Origin: Vicinamibacterales bacterium
GTDB lineage: Bacteria > Acidobacteriota > Vicinamibacteria > Vicinamibacterales > 2-12-FULL-66-21
Reading direction: 5' to 3'
DNA length: 64,000 nt
NCBI GenBank assembly: GCA_036496585.1
Contig: DASXLB010000056.1
Coordinates: 41,415 to 105,414, forward strand
Of the stretch, positions 47,479-57,427 are shown in pieces. Every line of letters starts with the position of its first letter. The stretch's first letter is position 1. Both the position numbers and the translations under genes were made by a program. The notes under the pieces are model-generated. The model was not told where the DNA came from. It ran no database searches and saw nothing but the letters and a program-made list of their open reading frames with translations.

Positions 47479-48255
47479 TTACAGGCGTGGCAGTGACAGG
47501 CCCCCGTCGACGGTGATGACGCTGCCGGTGGCGTACGGCGCGTCGCCGCGCAGCAGGGCGGCGACCAGGCGCCCGACGTCGGCCGGCGTGCCCCAGCGGC
47601 GCTCCGGCACGAGCCCGTCCGCGATTCGCTGATCGTAAACCTCCCGCACGCCCGCCGTCATGTCAGTGTCGATGATGCCGGGCCTGACTTCGTAGACGGG
47701 AATGGCGTGCGGGGCCAGTCGCAGCGCAAAGAGCCGCGCCGCCATCGAGAGTCCCGCCTTGCTGATGCAGTAGTCGCCGCGGTGGGTCGAGGCCAGCTCG
47801 GCCGAGACCGACGTGATGAATACGATCGCGGCGGCGAACGCCGGATCGGACCCGCGTCGGGTCACCTGCGCGCGCGCCAGCGCCTGCGTCAGGAAATACG
47901 GCCCCTGCAGGTTGGTGCGGATCAGCTCCTCGAAGCTCTCCTCGGACGCGTCGAGGATGTCGGCGCGCACGCGCGGGGCGCGGCCGGCGTTGTTGACGAT
48001 AGCGTGGAGGCCGCCGTAACGGCTGGCAATCGCCTGCGCGAAGCGCGATCGCTGGTCGGAGCTGGAGAGGTCGACCGCGTCGTAGGTGACGCGCGCCCCG
48101 CCCTCGCGCAGCGCCGCGAGCGTGCCGACGACGTCCGCCTCGGCGCGCGTGCCGCACAGTACCAGGTTCCACCCATCGTCGGCCAGCGCCCGCGCGATGC
48201 CGAGCCCGATGCCGCGGGTCCCGCCGGTGACGAGCGCGGTACGCCGTTCACTCAT
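47479..48255 (-). CDS. SDR-family oxidoreductase (3-ketoacyl-ACP reductase type)
   Basis: A 258-residue classical SDR. TGGTRGIGLGIA is near residue 10, NNAG near 88, and the YCISKAGLSMAAR Tyr/Lys pair near 161. Members annotated this way often reduce or oxidise sugars in glycan clusters. Its ATG overlaps the GH88 stop by 8 bases, so it probably acts on the released unsaturated uronate or the remaining sugar. Substrate uncertain. Confidence 0.85.
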   Translation of the reverse strand: MSERRTALVTGGTRGIGLGIARALADDGWNLVLCGTRAEADVVGTLAALREGGARVTYDAVDLSSSDQRSRFAQAIASRYGGLHAIVNNAGRAPRVRADILDASEESFEELIRTNLQGPYFLTQALARAQVTRRGSDPAFAAAIVFITSVSAELASTHRGDYCISKAGLSMAARLFALRLAPHAIPVYEVRPGIIDTDMTAGVREVYDQRIADGLVPERRWGTPADVGRLVAALLRGDAPYATGSVITVDGGLSLPRL

Positions 48256-49618
48256 AAAACGTCATGTACGAGTCCTCGGCCATTCGCGTGACGAGCAGCG
48301 CCGCCTCTCGCGCGTGGTAGTCGCCCCACTGGCTCGACTCGCCGCGCGGAATGTGCGACCCGGGCGGCACGTGGTCCCAGCGGTTCGGCCAGTGATAGAC
48401 GGAATGGAGCAGCAGTCCCTGGTGCGCCCGATCGAGACTGAGGTACGGGCCGCTGTCACCGAACAGCGTCGCCAGTACCTGCAGCCCGGCCTGTTCGTAT
48501 CGGCTGCCGTCCTCGCCGCGCGCGGCCAGCACCCGTGACAGCCGCAGCAGTCCCTGGGCGCCGATCGCCGCGGCTGAACTGTCGACCGGTTCGTGCGCGT
48601 TGAACGGATCCGCGGGGCGATCGCGCCAGCCGGCCATAGCCGCCAGCCCCGGGGCGCCGGCGTCCCAATAGGGAATGCCGTCGGCGGCGGTGGCGCTTTC
48701 GACGTAGTGATCGCAGGTGGCGCGCGCCGCGTCGAGCAGCGTCCGCTCGATCGCCGGACGGCCGCCGAGCGGCGCCAGTTCGTCGTCACCGCGCGCGGCC
48801 AGGAACTCGAGCTCTTCGGCGAAGCCGAGCATGGCCCACGCGAGACCGCGCGTCCACGTCGAAAAGGGGGAGTAGCCCTGCTGCGTGCTGGGGCCGCGGT
48901 AGGTGCCGCTCGCGACGTTGAACAGACTCTCGTGCGCGGTCCGCCCGCGCACGTCGAAGCGATCGCGTCCGGTGCCGAAGTAGACGTTGAACGCCGCCGT
49001 CGCCCGCGCGTGCTGCACCAGGCGCTCGAGCAGGCTGATGCTCGCGTCCTGTTCGTCCATGAGCCTCTGGCCGAGCGCGTGGCCGAGGGCCAGCGCGCGC
49101 AGCGAGCGGATGGTGTCGACGAACAGCGAGTGGGCGCCGTTGAAGGAGTGGATGAACCCGCCCTCGGGGAGGCGCGTCCATCGCTTCGCCTGGACGGCGC
49201 CGCTCACCTTCAGGGCGAGCTCGTAGAAATGGATCTCCCACGGCGACGCATCGATGCGGCCGGCGCGAGCCAGCCGCCACAGCGTGCCGTAGGTGCTGAC
49301 GTTGTTGAAACCGTGATCGTGGACGCCGGTGTGGGTGAGATGCGGCGCCATCCGCTCCAGCGTCCGCGATCGTCCGAGCTCCAGGAACGCGCGATCGCCG
49401 GTGGCCTCGAACTGCAGCAGCGCCGACCCGAACTGAAAGCCCTGCGTCCACTCGGTCCAGCCGCGGGCGCGATAGACGCCTTCGACGGTGAACACCGGCG
49501 CGCCGGCGTTCGGCTGCCAGGTCCGTTCGATCGCGTCGATTTTCGATCCCGACAGATCGAACAGGCGCTGGACAGCCGGAAGCAGATCCTGGGGCGTGCG
49601 GCGGCGATCGGGGCGCAT
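48248..49618 (-). CDS. GH88 unsaturated glucuronyl hydrolase-like enzyme
   Basis: A 456-residue alpha/alpha-barrel glycosidase. D101 in GVHDHGF and D168 in LFVDTIRSL match the two catalytic Asp of unsaturated glucuronyl hydrolases; YWDAGAP and DSSAAAIGAQGLL are family motifs. It removes the unsaturated uronic acid left by polysaccharide lyases. No signal peptide is seen, so it acts in the cytosol on imported oligosaccharides, perhaps through the divergent MFS carrier. The ATG at 49618 follows a TACACT box by 9 bp; the longer open frame upstream crosses the minisatellite and the MFS gene and is spurious. Confidence 0.87.
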   Translation of the reverse strand: MRPDRRRTPQDLLPAVQRLFDLSGSKIDAIERTWQPNAGAPVFTVEGVYRARGWTEWTQGFQFGSALLQFEATGDRAFLELGRSRTLERMAPHLTHTGVHDHGFNNVSTYGTLWRLARAGRIDASPWEIHFYELALKVSGAVQAKRWTRLPEGGFIHSFNGAHSLFVDTIRSLRALALGHALGQRLMDEQDASISLLERLVQHARATAAFNVYFGTGRDRFDVRGRTAHESLFNVASGTYRGPSTQQGYSPFSTWTRGLAWAMLGFAEELEFLAARGDDELAPLGGRPAIERTLLDAARATCDHYVESATAADGIPYWDAGAPGLAAMAGWRDRPADPFNAHEPVDSSAAAIGAQGLLRLSRVLAARGEDGSRYEQAGLQVLATLFGDSGPYLSLDRAHQGLLLHSVYHWPNRWDHVPPGSHIPRGESSQWGDYHAREAALLVTRMAEDSYMTFYE

Positions 49619-49627
49619 GCGAAGCGT

Positions 49628-49633
49628 AGTGTA
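49628..49633 (-). promoter_or_regulatory. Candidate -10 element (TACACT) for GH88
   Basis: On the minus strand TACACT lies 9 bases before the ATG at 49618, just beside minisatellite block A. A second TACACT on the + strand (49722-49727) precedes the divergent MFS start by 17 bases. Confidence 0.4.
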
Positions 49634-49636
49634 TTT

Positions 49637-49704
49637 GGAAATGTGGAGATGTGGGAATGTGGAAATGTGGGGATGGGGGAAATGTGGAAATGGGGGAATG
49701 TGCG
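49637..49704 (+). repeat. Minisatellite block A, 8-bp unit GAAATGTG
   Basis: About eight imperfect tandem copies of an 8-bp unit (GAAATGTG, GAGATGTG, GGAATGTG) fill the divergent GH88/MFS promoter gap. The G-rich + strand contrasts sharply with the flanking codon-rich DNA. Blocks B and C carry the same unit. Confidence 0.85.
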
Positions 49705-49744
49705 AACGCGCCTGGCGCGGATACACTGGCTGCCGCTGAACGCC

Positions 49745-51043
49745 ATGCTTCCCGTACCGCAGCTCGCCGCCGCCGACCAGCAGCGCGTCATCGCGGTTGT
49801 CACGCGCCGGCTGGTGTCGTTCGCGTTTCTCTGCTACGTCGTCGCCTACATCGATCGCGTCAACATTGGCTTCGCGGCGGCAGCGCTGCAGCGCGACCTC
49901 CACCTGAGCGACACCGCCTACGGGATTGGCGGCGGGCTGTTCTTTCTCGGCTACTGTCTGTTCGAGATCCCGAGCAACCTGCTGCTCGATCGGGTCGGCG
50001 CGCGAAGATGGATCGCCCGCATCATGGTCGGGTGGGGCCTGGTGTCGATGGCGTCGATGTTCGTGACCGACGCGGCCTCTTTCTACGTGGCGCGCGTCGT
50101 GCTGGGGATCGCGGAGGCGGGCTTCTTTCCGGGCATGGTGCTGTATCTCACCTACTGGATTCCTGCCGCCGACCGCGCGCGGACCGGCGCGCTGTTCATG
50201 ATGGCGGCGCCGATCGCGATCATCGTCGGGGCGCCGGTGTCGGAAGCGGTGCTGTCGCTCCACCAGCGCGCTGGACTGGCCGGATGGCAGTGGCTCTTCC
50301 TGCTCGAAGGCGCGCCCGCAGTGGTGCTCGGCGTGCTCGCGCTGTGGATCCTGACCGACCGTCCGGAGGACGCGGCATGGCTCGACGCGCCAGGACGGCA
50401 GTGGCTCGCCGCGACGATGGCCGCGGAGCGCGCGGCGCGGATGCGTCCGGGCCACGACGCGATCTTCGCGGCGTTCGCCTCGCCGAAGGTGTGGCGCCTC
50501 TGCGTGATCTATTTCCTCAACACACTCGTGACCTACGGCGTGTTCCTGTGGCTGCCGAAGATCCTGCGCGATCTGTCCGGCACCGGCGGCTGGCGGTTGA
50601 CGGTGATCACGTCGATCCCGTTCGTCTGCGCGCTGATCGGGATGATCGTGATCGGCCGGCACTCGGACCGGACGGGCGAGCGCAAGCGCCACGTCGCCGC
50701 GTGCGCGCTGACGGCGGCCATCGGCCTGATCGTCGCCGCCGCGTTCACGCACGATCTGTCGCTGCTCGTCCTCAGCTTCGCGTTCTCGCAGGTGGGACAG
50801 CGCTCGGTAATGAGCGTGTTCTGGGCGATCCCGCCGCTCGTGCTGGGCGGTTCAGCCGCCGCCGGCGGAATCGCCCTGATCAACGCCGTCGGCAACCTGG
50901 GCGGCTTCGTCGGCCCCTCGGTCATGGGCGCGCTGCGCCAGGCGACCGGCAGCTATAGCGGTGGCCTGCTGGTGCTCGCGGTCGCCTTGATCGGGTGCGC
51001 GGGGCTGGTTGCGACGATGGAGCTGCCGGAGGAAGGGCGGTGA
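49745..51043 (+). CDS. MFS transporter, anion:cation symporter family
   Basis: A 432-residue, 12-helix carrier. YVVAYIDRVNIGFAAAALQ and GIAEAGFFPGMVLYLTYWIP are signatures of the ACS branch (tartrate, phthalate, hexuronate and similar organic anions). It stands divergent from GH88 across block A and is followed immediately by block B, which begins one base after its stop. An unsaturated or normal uronate is a likely substrate. The ATG at 49745 is the first start giving a normal N-terminus. Confidence 0.87.
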   Translation: MLPVPQLAAADQQRVIAVVTRRLVSFAFLCYVVAYIDRVNIGFAAAALQRDLHLSDTAYGIGGGLFFLGYCLFEIPSNLLLDRVGARRWIARIMVGWGLVSMASMFVTDAASFYVARVVLGIAEAGFFPGMVLYLTYWIPAADRARTGALFMMAAPIAIIVGAPVSEAVLSLHQRAGLAGWQWLFLLEGAPAVVLGVLALWILTDRPEDAAWLDAPGRQWLAATMAAERAARMRPGHDAIFAAFASPKVWRLCVIYFLNTLVTYGVFLWLPKILRDLSGTGGWRLTVITSIPFVCALIGMIVIGRHSDRTGERKRHVAACALTAAIGLIVAAAFTHDLSLLVLSFAFSQVGQRSVMSVFWAIPPLVLGGSAAAGGIALINAVGNLGGFVGPSVMGALRQATGSYSGGLLVLAVALIGCAGLVATMELPEEGR

Positions 51044-51136
51044 GGATGGGGAGATGTGGAGATGTGGAGATGTGGGAATGTGGAAATGTGGAAATGTGGA
51101 AATGTGGAGATGTGGAGATGTGGAAATGTAAATGTC
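51044..51136 (+). repeat. Minisatellite block B, 8-bp unit AAATGTGG/AGATGTGG
   Basis: Eleven head-to-tail 8-bp units run from the base after the MFS stop, in the same orientation as block A. Nine match (A/G)(A/G)ATGTGG exactly; the first and last are diverged. The block ends 114 bp before the four-helix-bundle gene. Confidence 0.9.
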
Positions 51137-51250
51137 GGGAAGGGGAGACTCGCGTCGGGTAGATGAGTCCCGTTCTAGATGGCTCTGGGCGTCCGAGTCG
51201 TTGATTCTCTTTTGAATTCGGTGGGCACGTTTGGTGCTGCGGAGTTCGAC

Positions 51251-51659
51251 ATGAATCAGCAGCAGCTTCGCGATCGAACGAAGGTCTTTCGCCAAGGCCA
51301 TCATCCATCTGAATCACGGGCTGCGTTCCGATTGGGACGTGCGGGAAATCGCCAAGCAGCTCCTGCGTGCCGGAACGTCTGTCGCGGCGAACTATCGGGC
51401 AGTGGGTCGCGCGCGCAGCGACAAGGAGTTCTGCGCCAAGCTCGGTCTCGTCGTGGAGGAATCCGACGAATCGCAGTTGTGGCTGGAACTGCTGCCGGAG
51501 GCCGACCCGTCGATTGCCGGCACGATGCACAAGGAATTGTTAGCGGAGGCGGGTGAACTGACCGCGATTTTCACCGCCTCGCACTCCTCGGCGAAGCGGA
51601 ACCTGGCAAACAGAAAGTCGGACGGCAACAAAAGGCGCGCACCCATGGGCGAGCGCTAA
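51251..51659 (+). pseudogene. Four-helix-bundle protein (23S rRNA IVP type), one-base frameshift
   Basis: The ATG at 51251 opens MNQQQLRDRTKVF, the typical N-terminus of the S23/IVP four-helix-bundle family, with GGAG 7 bases upstream. At TTT (51287-51289) the frame must slip by one base to continue as AKAIIHLNHGL, then QLLRAGTSVAANYRA, ARSDKEFCAKLG, EESDESQLWLELL and AGELTAIFTASHSSAK, ending at 51659. All later family blocks are intact, giving about 135 residues if one T is removed. It may be a recent pseudogene, a sequencing error or programmed slippage. It is flanked by blocks B and C of the same minisatellite in opposite orientations. Function of the family is poorly known. Confidence 0.8.
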
Positions 51660-51669
51660 ATCACTTCAC

Positions 51670-51700
51670 CTCTCCACATTCCCACATTTCCACATTTCCG
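51670..51700 (-). repeat. Minisatellite block C, inverted copy of the 8-bp unit
   Basis: About 3.5 units of the same repeat as blocks A and B, now in reverse orientation (CTCCACATTCCCACATTTCC on the + strand). It lies between the four-helix-bundle gene and the stop of ppiD, which begins 2 bp later. Confidence 0.85.
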
Positions 51701-51701
51701 A

Positions 51702-53624
51702 TCATCCAACAATCTGCGCAATCGTCGCCGGATTCGTCCTGATCGTCATCCGCTGCCGTGCCTTTGTCATGTAGGCGGCGAAGAACTTCTGTTTGCGGTC
51801 GTTGAGCAGCTCGTTGCGCACCGCATCCTGATCCTTGGCCATCTCCTGCGGGGTCGGGTCCTTGCGCTCGACCACCTTGACGACGGCGGCGCCGTTCTCG
51901 GTGACGATCGGGTCGCTGACCGAACCGGCCGGCAGCGCGAAGGCGACCTGGTCGAGCTTCGGGCTCACGCCGATGTCCGCGATCGGCGCGCCGCGCGCGA
52001 TGAGATCGGTGGTCTTCACCTCGAGGCCCGCGGCCTTGGCGGCTTTGTCGAAATCACCGGCCTTCAGCGACGCGTCGACGGTGGCGGCGGTGGCGCGCGC
52101 CTTGTCGATGGCCTTCTGCTTCAGGACGTCGTCGCGCACTTTGGCTTTTACTTCTTCGAGCTTGGGGACGTAGGCGTCCTGTTTGCCGGTGACGGTGATG
52201 AAGACGTAGCCCTGCGGCGTGCGAATCGGCTCGCTGACCTCTCCCTCTTTCATCGAAAACGCGGCCTGGCTGACGGCGGGCGAGACGCCGATGCCGGCGA
52301 TCGGCTCATCGGGCAGGAAGAAGCCGGTCTCGCCGTTGTGCAGGCTGCGCGCGCGCGCGACCTTCTCGATGTCCGCCGGCTTCTTGATCTCGCCGGCCAC
52401 CTCGTCGGCGAGCTTCTGGGCTGCCGACTGCGCCTGTTCGTACTTGAGCTGATCCTCGATTTGGGTCCGCACGTCGCTCAGGGTCTTGGTCGTGGCCGCG
52501 CGCTTGTCGGTCACCTTGATGATGTGGTACCCGAACTGCGACTTCACCAGATCGCTGACCTGGCCGGGCTGCAGCTCGAACGCCACCTTGTCGAACTCGG
52601 CGACCATCTGGCCGCGTGGGAAGAAGTCGAGGTCGCCGCCCTTGACCGCGCTCGATTCGTCCTGCGAGTTCTTCCTGGCCAGCTCGGCGAAGTCGGCGCC
52701 CTTCTTGACTTGCGCGAGCAGGTCCTCGGCCTTCTTCTTCGCGGCCGTGTCTTCCTCGGCCGTGCCGTTGCTCTTGATCAGAATGTGGCTGGCGCGCACC
52801 TGCTCGGGCGTCGAGTACTGCTGGATGTTCTCGTTGTAGGCGCGCTCGATCTGCTGGCCGGTGACGGTCGCTTTGGCGCGGAGCGCCTCCTGGTCGATCG
52901 TGACGTAGCGGATCTTGCGCTTGTCGCCGACCCGGTACTGCTCCTTGTGATCCTCGAAGAACTTGGCGATCTCGTCGTCGCCGACGCTCAGGCCGTCGCG
53001 AAACTTGTCGGCCGGGAAGTTGACGACCGCGAGCTTGACCTTCTCGTTCCGCTTGCGGAACTCGGTCTCCACGTCTTTGTCACCAACCGCGATCCAGCCC
53101 GTGACCGCCGCCTGGAGCTTCTCGGCGACGATGCTGCGGCGCACCTCGTCTTCGAAGTCGCTCGGACGCATCGGCGGGTTCTGCATCCCGAGCAGCTGGC
53201 GGTAGCGCGTGTCGCCAATGAACTGGCCGTTCTCCTGGAAGGCCGGCAGCGAGAGGATGCGCTCGCGCACCTCCGCATCGCTCGCGGCGATGCCAAGCCG
53301 GCCGGCCTCCGCCAGCGACGCCTCTTCCTGGATCATCTGCTGCACGATCCGCTGGTCGATGCCGAGCTGCTTGAGCAGCCGCTCGTCGACGTTCGCGCCG
53401 TACGACTGGCGGTACTGCTGCATCTGCTGCTGGTAGACGCGCCGGAACTGGGTCGCGGTGATTTCGCGGCCGTCGACGCTCGCGACGACGGAGTTGCCCG
53501 CCGCCCCCTGCGTCGAATCGCCCAGGAAGCTTGGAATGTAGAGCAGAACGAAAGAGACGACGACGATCGCCAGGCTCCATTTGAGCCAGCCGCGATGCCG
53601 CCGCATCCGGTCGAGCATGGTCAT
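51702..53624 (-). CDS. PpiD/SurA-like periplasmic peptidyl-prolyl isomerase
   Basis: A 640-residue membrane-anchored foldase. One N-terminal helix (about 16-34) precedes a SurA/PpiD N-domain rich in helices (about 40-250). A parvulin rotamase domain (about 265-385) shows ASHILIKS, GGDLDFFPRGQM and FGYHIIKV, and a second parvulin-like region (about 430-600) shows PIRTPQGYVFITV. It aids folding of secreted and outer-membrane proteins. Length is close to PpiD (623). A TATGAT box lies 11 bp before the ATG. Confidence 0.9.
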   Translation of the reverse strand: MTMLDRMRRHRGWLKWSLAIVVVSFVLLYIPSFLGDSTQGAAGNSVVASVDGREITATQFRRVYQQQMQQYRQSYGANVDERLLKQLGIDQRIVQQMIQEEASLAEAGRLGIAASDAEVRERILSLPAFQENGQFIGDTRYRQLLGMQNPPMRPSDFEDEVRRSIVAEKLQAAVTGWIAVGDKDVETEFRKRNEKVKLAVVNFPADKFRDGLSVGDDEIAKFFEDHKEQYRVGDKRKIRYVTIDQEALRAKATVTGQQIERAYNENIQQYSTPEQVRASHILIKSNGTAEEDTAAKKKAEDLLAQVKKGADFAELARKNSQDESSAVKGGDLDFFPRGQMVAEFDKVAFELQPGQVSDLVKSQFGYHIIKVTDKRAATTKTLSDVRTQIEDQLKYEQAQSAAQKLADEVAGEIKKPADIEKVARARSLHNGETGFFLPDEPIAGIGVSPAVSQAAFSMKEGEVSEPIRTPQGYVFITVTGKQDAYVPKLEEVKAKVRDDVLKQKAIDKARATAATVDASLKAGDFDKAAKAAGLEVKTTDLIARGAPIADIGVSPKLDQVAFALPAGSVSDPIVTENGAAVVKVVERKDPTPQEMAKDQDAVRNELLNDRKQKFFAAYMTKARQRMTIRTNPATIAQIVG

Positions 53625-53635
53625 GGTAGTCGCTC

Positions 53636-53641
53636 ATCATA
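53636..53641 (-). promoter_or_regulatory. Candidate -10 element (TATGAT) for ppiD-like gene
   Basis: On the minus strand TATGAT ends 11 bases before the ATG at 53624, again with no ribosome site. No clear -35 is seen. Confidence 0.4.
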
Positions 53642-53759
53642 TCGCAGAGTGCGTTGCCGCCATAAGGGATGCCGCCTCGCCGAGCGTACTCGTGACAGAC
53701 CCCATCACAACTCCGAGCGGCAACTCCGATCGGCACGTCCGCCTGGGCTCCCGCCGTGC

Positions 53760-53765
53760 TATATT
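53760..53765 (+). promoter_or_regulatory. Candidate -10 element (TATATT) for the GGDEF-mre operon
   Basis: TATATT lies in the 214-bp gap between ppiD and the GGDEF gene, in an A/T-richer patch. It would give a leader of about 65 nt. The rest of the gap holds no gene. Confidence 0.35.
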
Positions 53766-53838
53766 TGCATACGGATAGAACGACTTAGAGGGATCCGGCA
53801 TTCCGCAGCCTCGCCTACGCCGACGACCGGGCACTCGT

Positions 53839-54914
53839 GTGCCGACCAGCCGCCGCTCGCCGCCTCCTGCGCGGCTGGACCTTGCCAGCCGGCTGCGGCC
53901 GCTGCAGAGCGCGTTGCGTAGCCGACTCTCGCGCATCGACGTTCTCACGGACGTGACTCGCGCGGTCAACGCGACACTCGACCCCGAGCGTGTGGCCGAC
54001 GCCATTCTGGCGTTTGCCGCGGCGTGGCTGCCGATTCCTGCCTGGGTCGTCTACGCGCTCGACAACACCGGGATTCGCAGTTTCGGTTCGCGCGGCGTGC
54101 CGAGCGGACTCGAGGCTTCAGCCGCGGCGATCGGCCACTGGGTGGTGAAGCACGGCGAGGTGTGCGGCACCGGAGACGTGTCGGCCGACCGCCGGTTCGG
54201 CGGCGGGCCGGAGGCGGCGGCGCTGGCGTTCCCGCTTGAGTGCCGCGGCCGGGTGGTCGCGGCGGTCGTCGGGGTCGACAAGACCACCGCCGCGCGCGAG
54301 CCGGCCCTGGCGCCGACGACGCTGGCCGCGATGCGTCGGGTGCTCGAGCCCTGCGGCATCGCCCTCGAGAACGCGATGCGGGTGCAGCGCGCTGAGGCGC
54401 TGTCGGTCACCGACGACCTGACCCAGCTCTACAATTCTCGATACCTCTCGCAGGTTCTGAGGCGCGAGACCAAGCGGGCTTCGCGCAGCGGCCGGCCACT
54501 CTCGCTGCTCTTCATCGACCTCGACGGCTTCAAGAGCATCAACGACACGCACGGCCATCTGTCGGGCAGCCGCGCGCTGGTCGAAGCGGCGGGCGTGATC
54601 CGCCAGAGCGCGCGCGAGACCGACGTGGTGGCGCGTTTCGGCGGCGACGAGTTCTCGTTGATTCTCCCCGACACCGGCAGCGAAGGGGCCGCGGCGGTTG
54701 GCGAGCGCATCCGCGAGAAGGTGAACGCGCACGGATTTCTCCAGGTGGACGGCCTGGACATTCATTTGACCGTGTCGGTCGGCGTCGCGACGCTGCCCGA
54801 CGTCGCGGCGTCGGCCGAGGGCCTGATCCAGGCGGCCGACCAGGCGATGTACTACGTCAAGGAACACGGTAAGAACGGCATCTACATCGCGGGCAGCGGA
54901 AGCGAGGAACGGAT

Positions 54915-54918
<4 letters not shown>
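53839..54918 (+). CDS. GAF-GGDEF diguanylate cyclase
   Basis: A 359-residue protein predicted to make cyclic di-GMP. An N-terminal GAF-like sensor (about 35-180) is followed by a GGDEF domain (about 190-355). The active-site loop G268-G-D-E-F272 is intact, with the inhibitory site R259-E-T-D262 at the correct spacing. Substrate contacts are seen in LFIDLDGFKSIND. It starts with GTG and has no membrane helix. Its stop overlaps the TTG start of mreB, so it is translated in the cell-shape operon. Confidence 0.9.
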
Positions 54919-55940
<1,022 letters not shown>

Positions 55941-56035
55941 GATGGGCGGCTGCGGCCCGCGCGAGGCGGCGGAGTGAACGGCGCCGCAGGCGCGGCCAGC
56001 GCGGCGCGAGCGGGGGTGGGGCTCCGCGAGCACCA
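55941..56035. other. GC-rich structured gap between mreB and mreC
   Basis: Ninety-five bases of GCGC-rich inverted repeats with no gene. Such a long gap is unusual in an otherwise tight mre operon and may tune relative expression. Its style resembles the gap at 32429-32576. Confidence 0.4.
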
Positions 56036-56884
56036 ATGTTAGACATCCGGAAGCGCACCGGCTACGTGTTCCTCGGTCTGATGATCGGGCAGGTGCTCCT
56101 CGTGTCGTGGCAGGTACAGACGCGGACCGGGACGCGGGTGCTGCAGGCAGTGACGTTCGAAGTCTTCTCGCGGGTACAGTATGCGGCGGCGTCGGTGGTC
56201 AACGGCACCCGCTCGAGTTGGGTGCGCTACGTCGCGCTGCGCGGGGCGCGCGTCGAGAACGAGGAGTTGAAGCGGCGCCTGGCGGCGCTCGAGGTGCAGT
56301 TGCAGCAGGAGCACGCCATGGCGGCGCGCTCGTCGCAGCTGGCCGCGCTCGTGGACCTGACGTCGAAGGCCGGGTTTCCGACGCTGGCGGCAGAAGTGAT
56401 CGCCGGCAACCCCGATCCGGTGACCCAGTCGGTGACGATCGACCGCGGCAGCGCCGACGGGGTGGTCGCCGACATGGCGGTGATCGCCCCGGCCGGCATC
56501 GTCGGGCGGGTGCTCGGCCCGGTGGCGCGGCGCGCGGCGCGCGTGCAGCTCATCATCGATCGCAACGCGGCGCTCGGCGGCGTCACCGAGCGGATGCGCG
56601 CCGGCGGCATGGTGGTCGGAACCGAAGCCGATCCGCCGCTGCGGATGGAGCTGGTGTCGAATCTCAACGACGTGAAGCCGGGCGACGTCGTGGTGGCCTC
56701 GGGCGTCGACGGCATCTATCCGAAGGGCTATCCGATCGGCCGGGTGGAGTCGGCCAGCAGCCGCAGCGGCGGCCTCTACCAGGCGATCCTGGTGCGGCCG
56801 GCCGTCGATTTTTCTGGCCTGGGGGAGGTGCTCGTCGTGCTCGTCCCGCCGAGGGCGGCGACCCGCGACGAGGACGTGAAGTGA
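56036..56884 (+). CDS. mreC: Rod shape-determining protein MreC
   Basis: A 282-residue bitopic protein: N-terminal helix (about 10-28), coiled coil (about 62-95), then two small beta-barrels (about 110-270). ITRVESASSRSGG-like IGRVESASSRSGGLYQAILVRP near the end and ERMRAGGMVVGT are typical. It links MreB to the wall synthases. Its stop overlaps the GTG of mreD. Length is normal. Confidence 0.93.
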   Translation: MLDIRKRTGYVFLGLMIGQVLLVSWQVQTRTGTRVLQAVTFEVFSRVQYAAASVVNGTRSSWVRYVALRGARVENEELKRRLAALEVQLQQEHAMAARSSQLAALVDLTSKAGFPTLAAEVIAGNPDPVTQSVTIDRGSADGVVADMAVIAPAGIVGRVLGPVARRAARVQLIIDRNAALGGVTERMRAGGMVVGTEADPPLRMELVSNLNDVKPGDVVVASGVDGIYPKGYPIGRVESASSRSGGLYQAILVRPAVDFSGLGEVLVVLVPPRAATRDEDVK

Positions 56885-57399
56885 AGGCGGTCGTCGTGGT
56901 CCTCGCGCTGGCGGCGGCGCTGCTGGTGCAGTCGGTGCTCGCCGGGCTGTTCGTCGGCGCGACGGTCGCGGTGAACCTGGTGCTGGTCGCGGTCGTCTAC
57001 GTGGCGCTCCTGTATGGCGCACTGACCGGTGTCCTGGCGGGCACGGTGGGCGGCATCGTCCAGGACGCGCTCGGCGGTGGCATCGTCGGCATCGGCGGGC
57101 TGACCAAGACGTTGATCGGGTTCGTCGTCGGCGTGTTGAGCGCGCAGTTCAACCTGTCGTCGACGGTGCCGCGGCTGGTGATGTTCGCCGCCGCGACCTT
57201 CGTGCACGAGGTGGTGTTCCGGGGGCTGCAGGCCATCGCGGTCGGCCGCCCGTTCGCGCTGAAGGGCTCGGCGCTCCTCGTGCAGGCGCTCGCCAACAGC
57301 CTCGTCGGTGTGGCGGCGTTTCTCCTCGTCGAGCAGGGGCCAGGGGCGATCCAGCGGAGACAGATGCGGCGGGCCTCGCTCGCCAAGCGGCGGTTCTAG
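56881..57399 (+). CDS. mreD: Rod shape-determining protein MreD
   Basis: A 172-residue integral membrane protein with about five helices and the conserved GTVGGIVQDALGGGIVGIGGLTK loop type seen in MreD. GTG start at 56881 overlaps the mreC stop (GTGA). It belongs to the elongation complex with MreC and RodA. Low conservation is normal; position settles the identity. Confidence 0.88.
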   Translation: MKAVVVVLALAAALLVQSVLAGLFVGATVAVNLVLVAVVYVALLYGALTGVLAGTVGGIVQDALGGGIVGIGGLTKTLIGFVVGVLSAQFNLSSTVPRLVMFAAATFVHEVVFRGLQAIAVGRPFALKGSALLVQALANSLVGVAAFLLVEQGPGAIQRRQMRRASLAKRRF

Positions 57400-57427
57400 C
57401 GAAAGCGCAGTCGGGCAGGGACAAGGC

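Noticed and set aside
49637-51700. Tandem 8-bp repeats considered as a CRISPR array
   Set aside because: Units are far too short and have no spacers; no cas gene is nearby.
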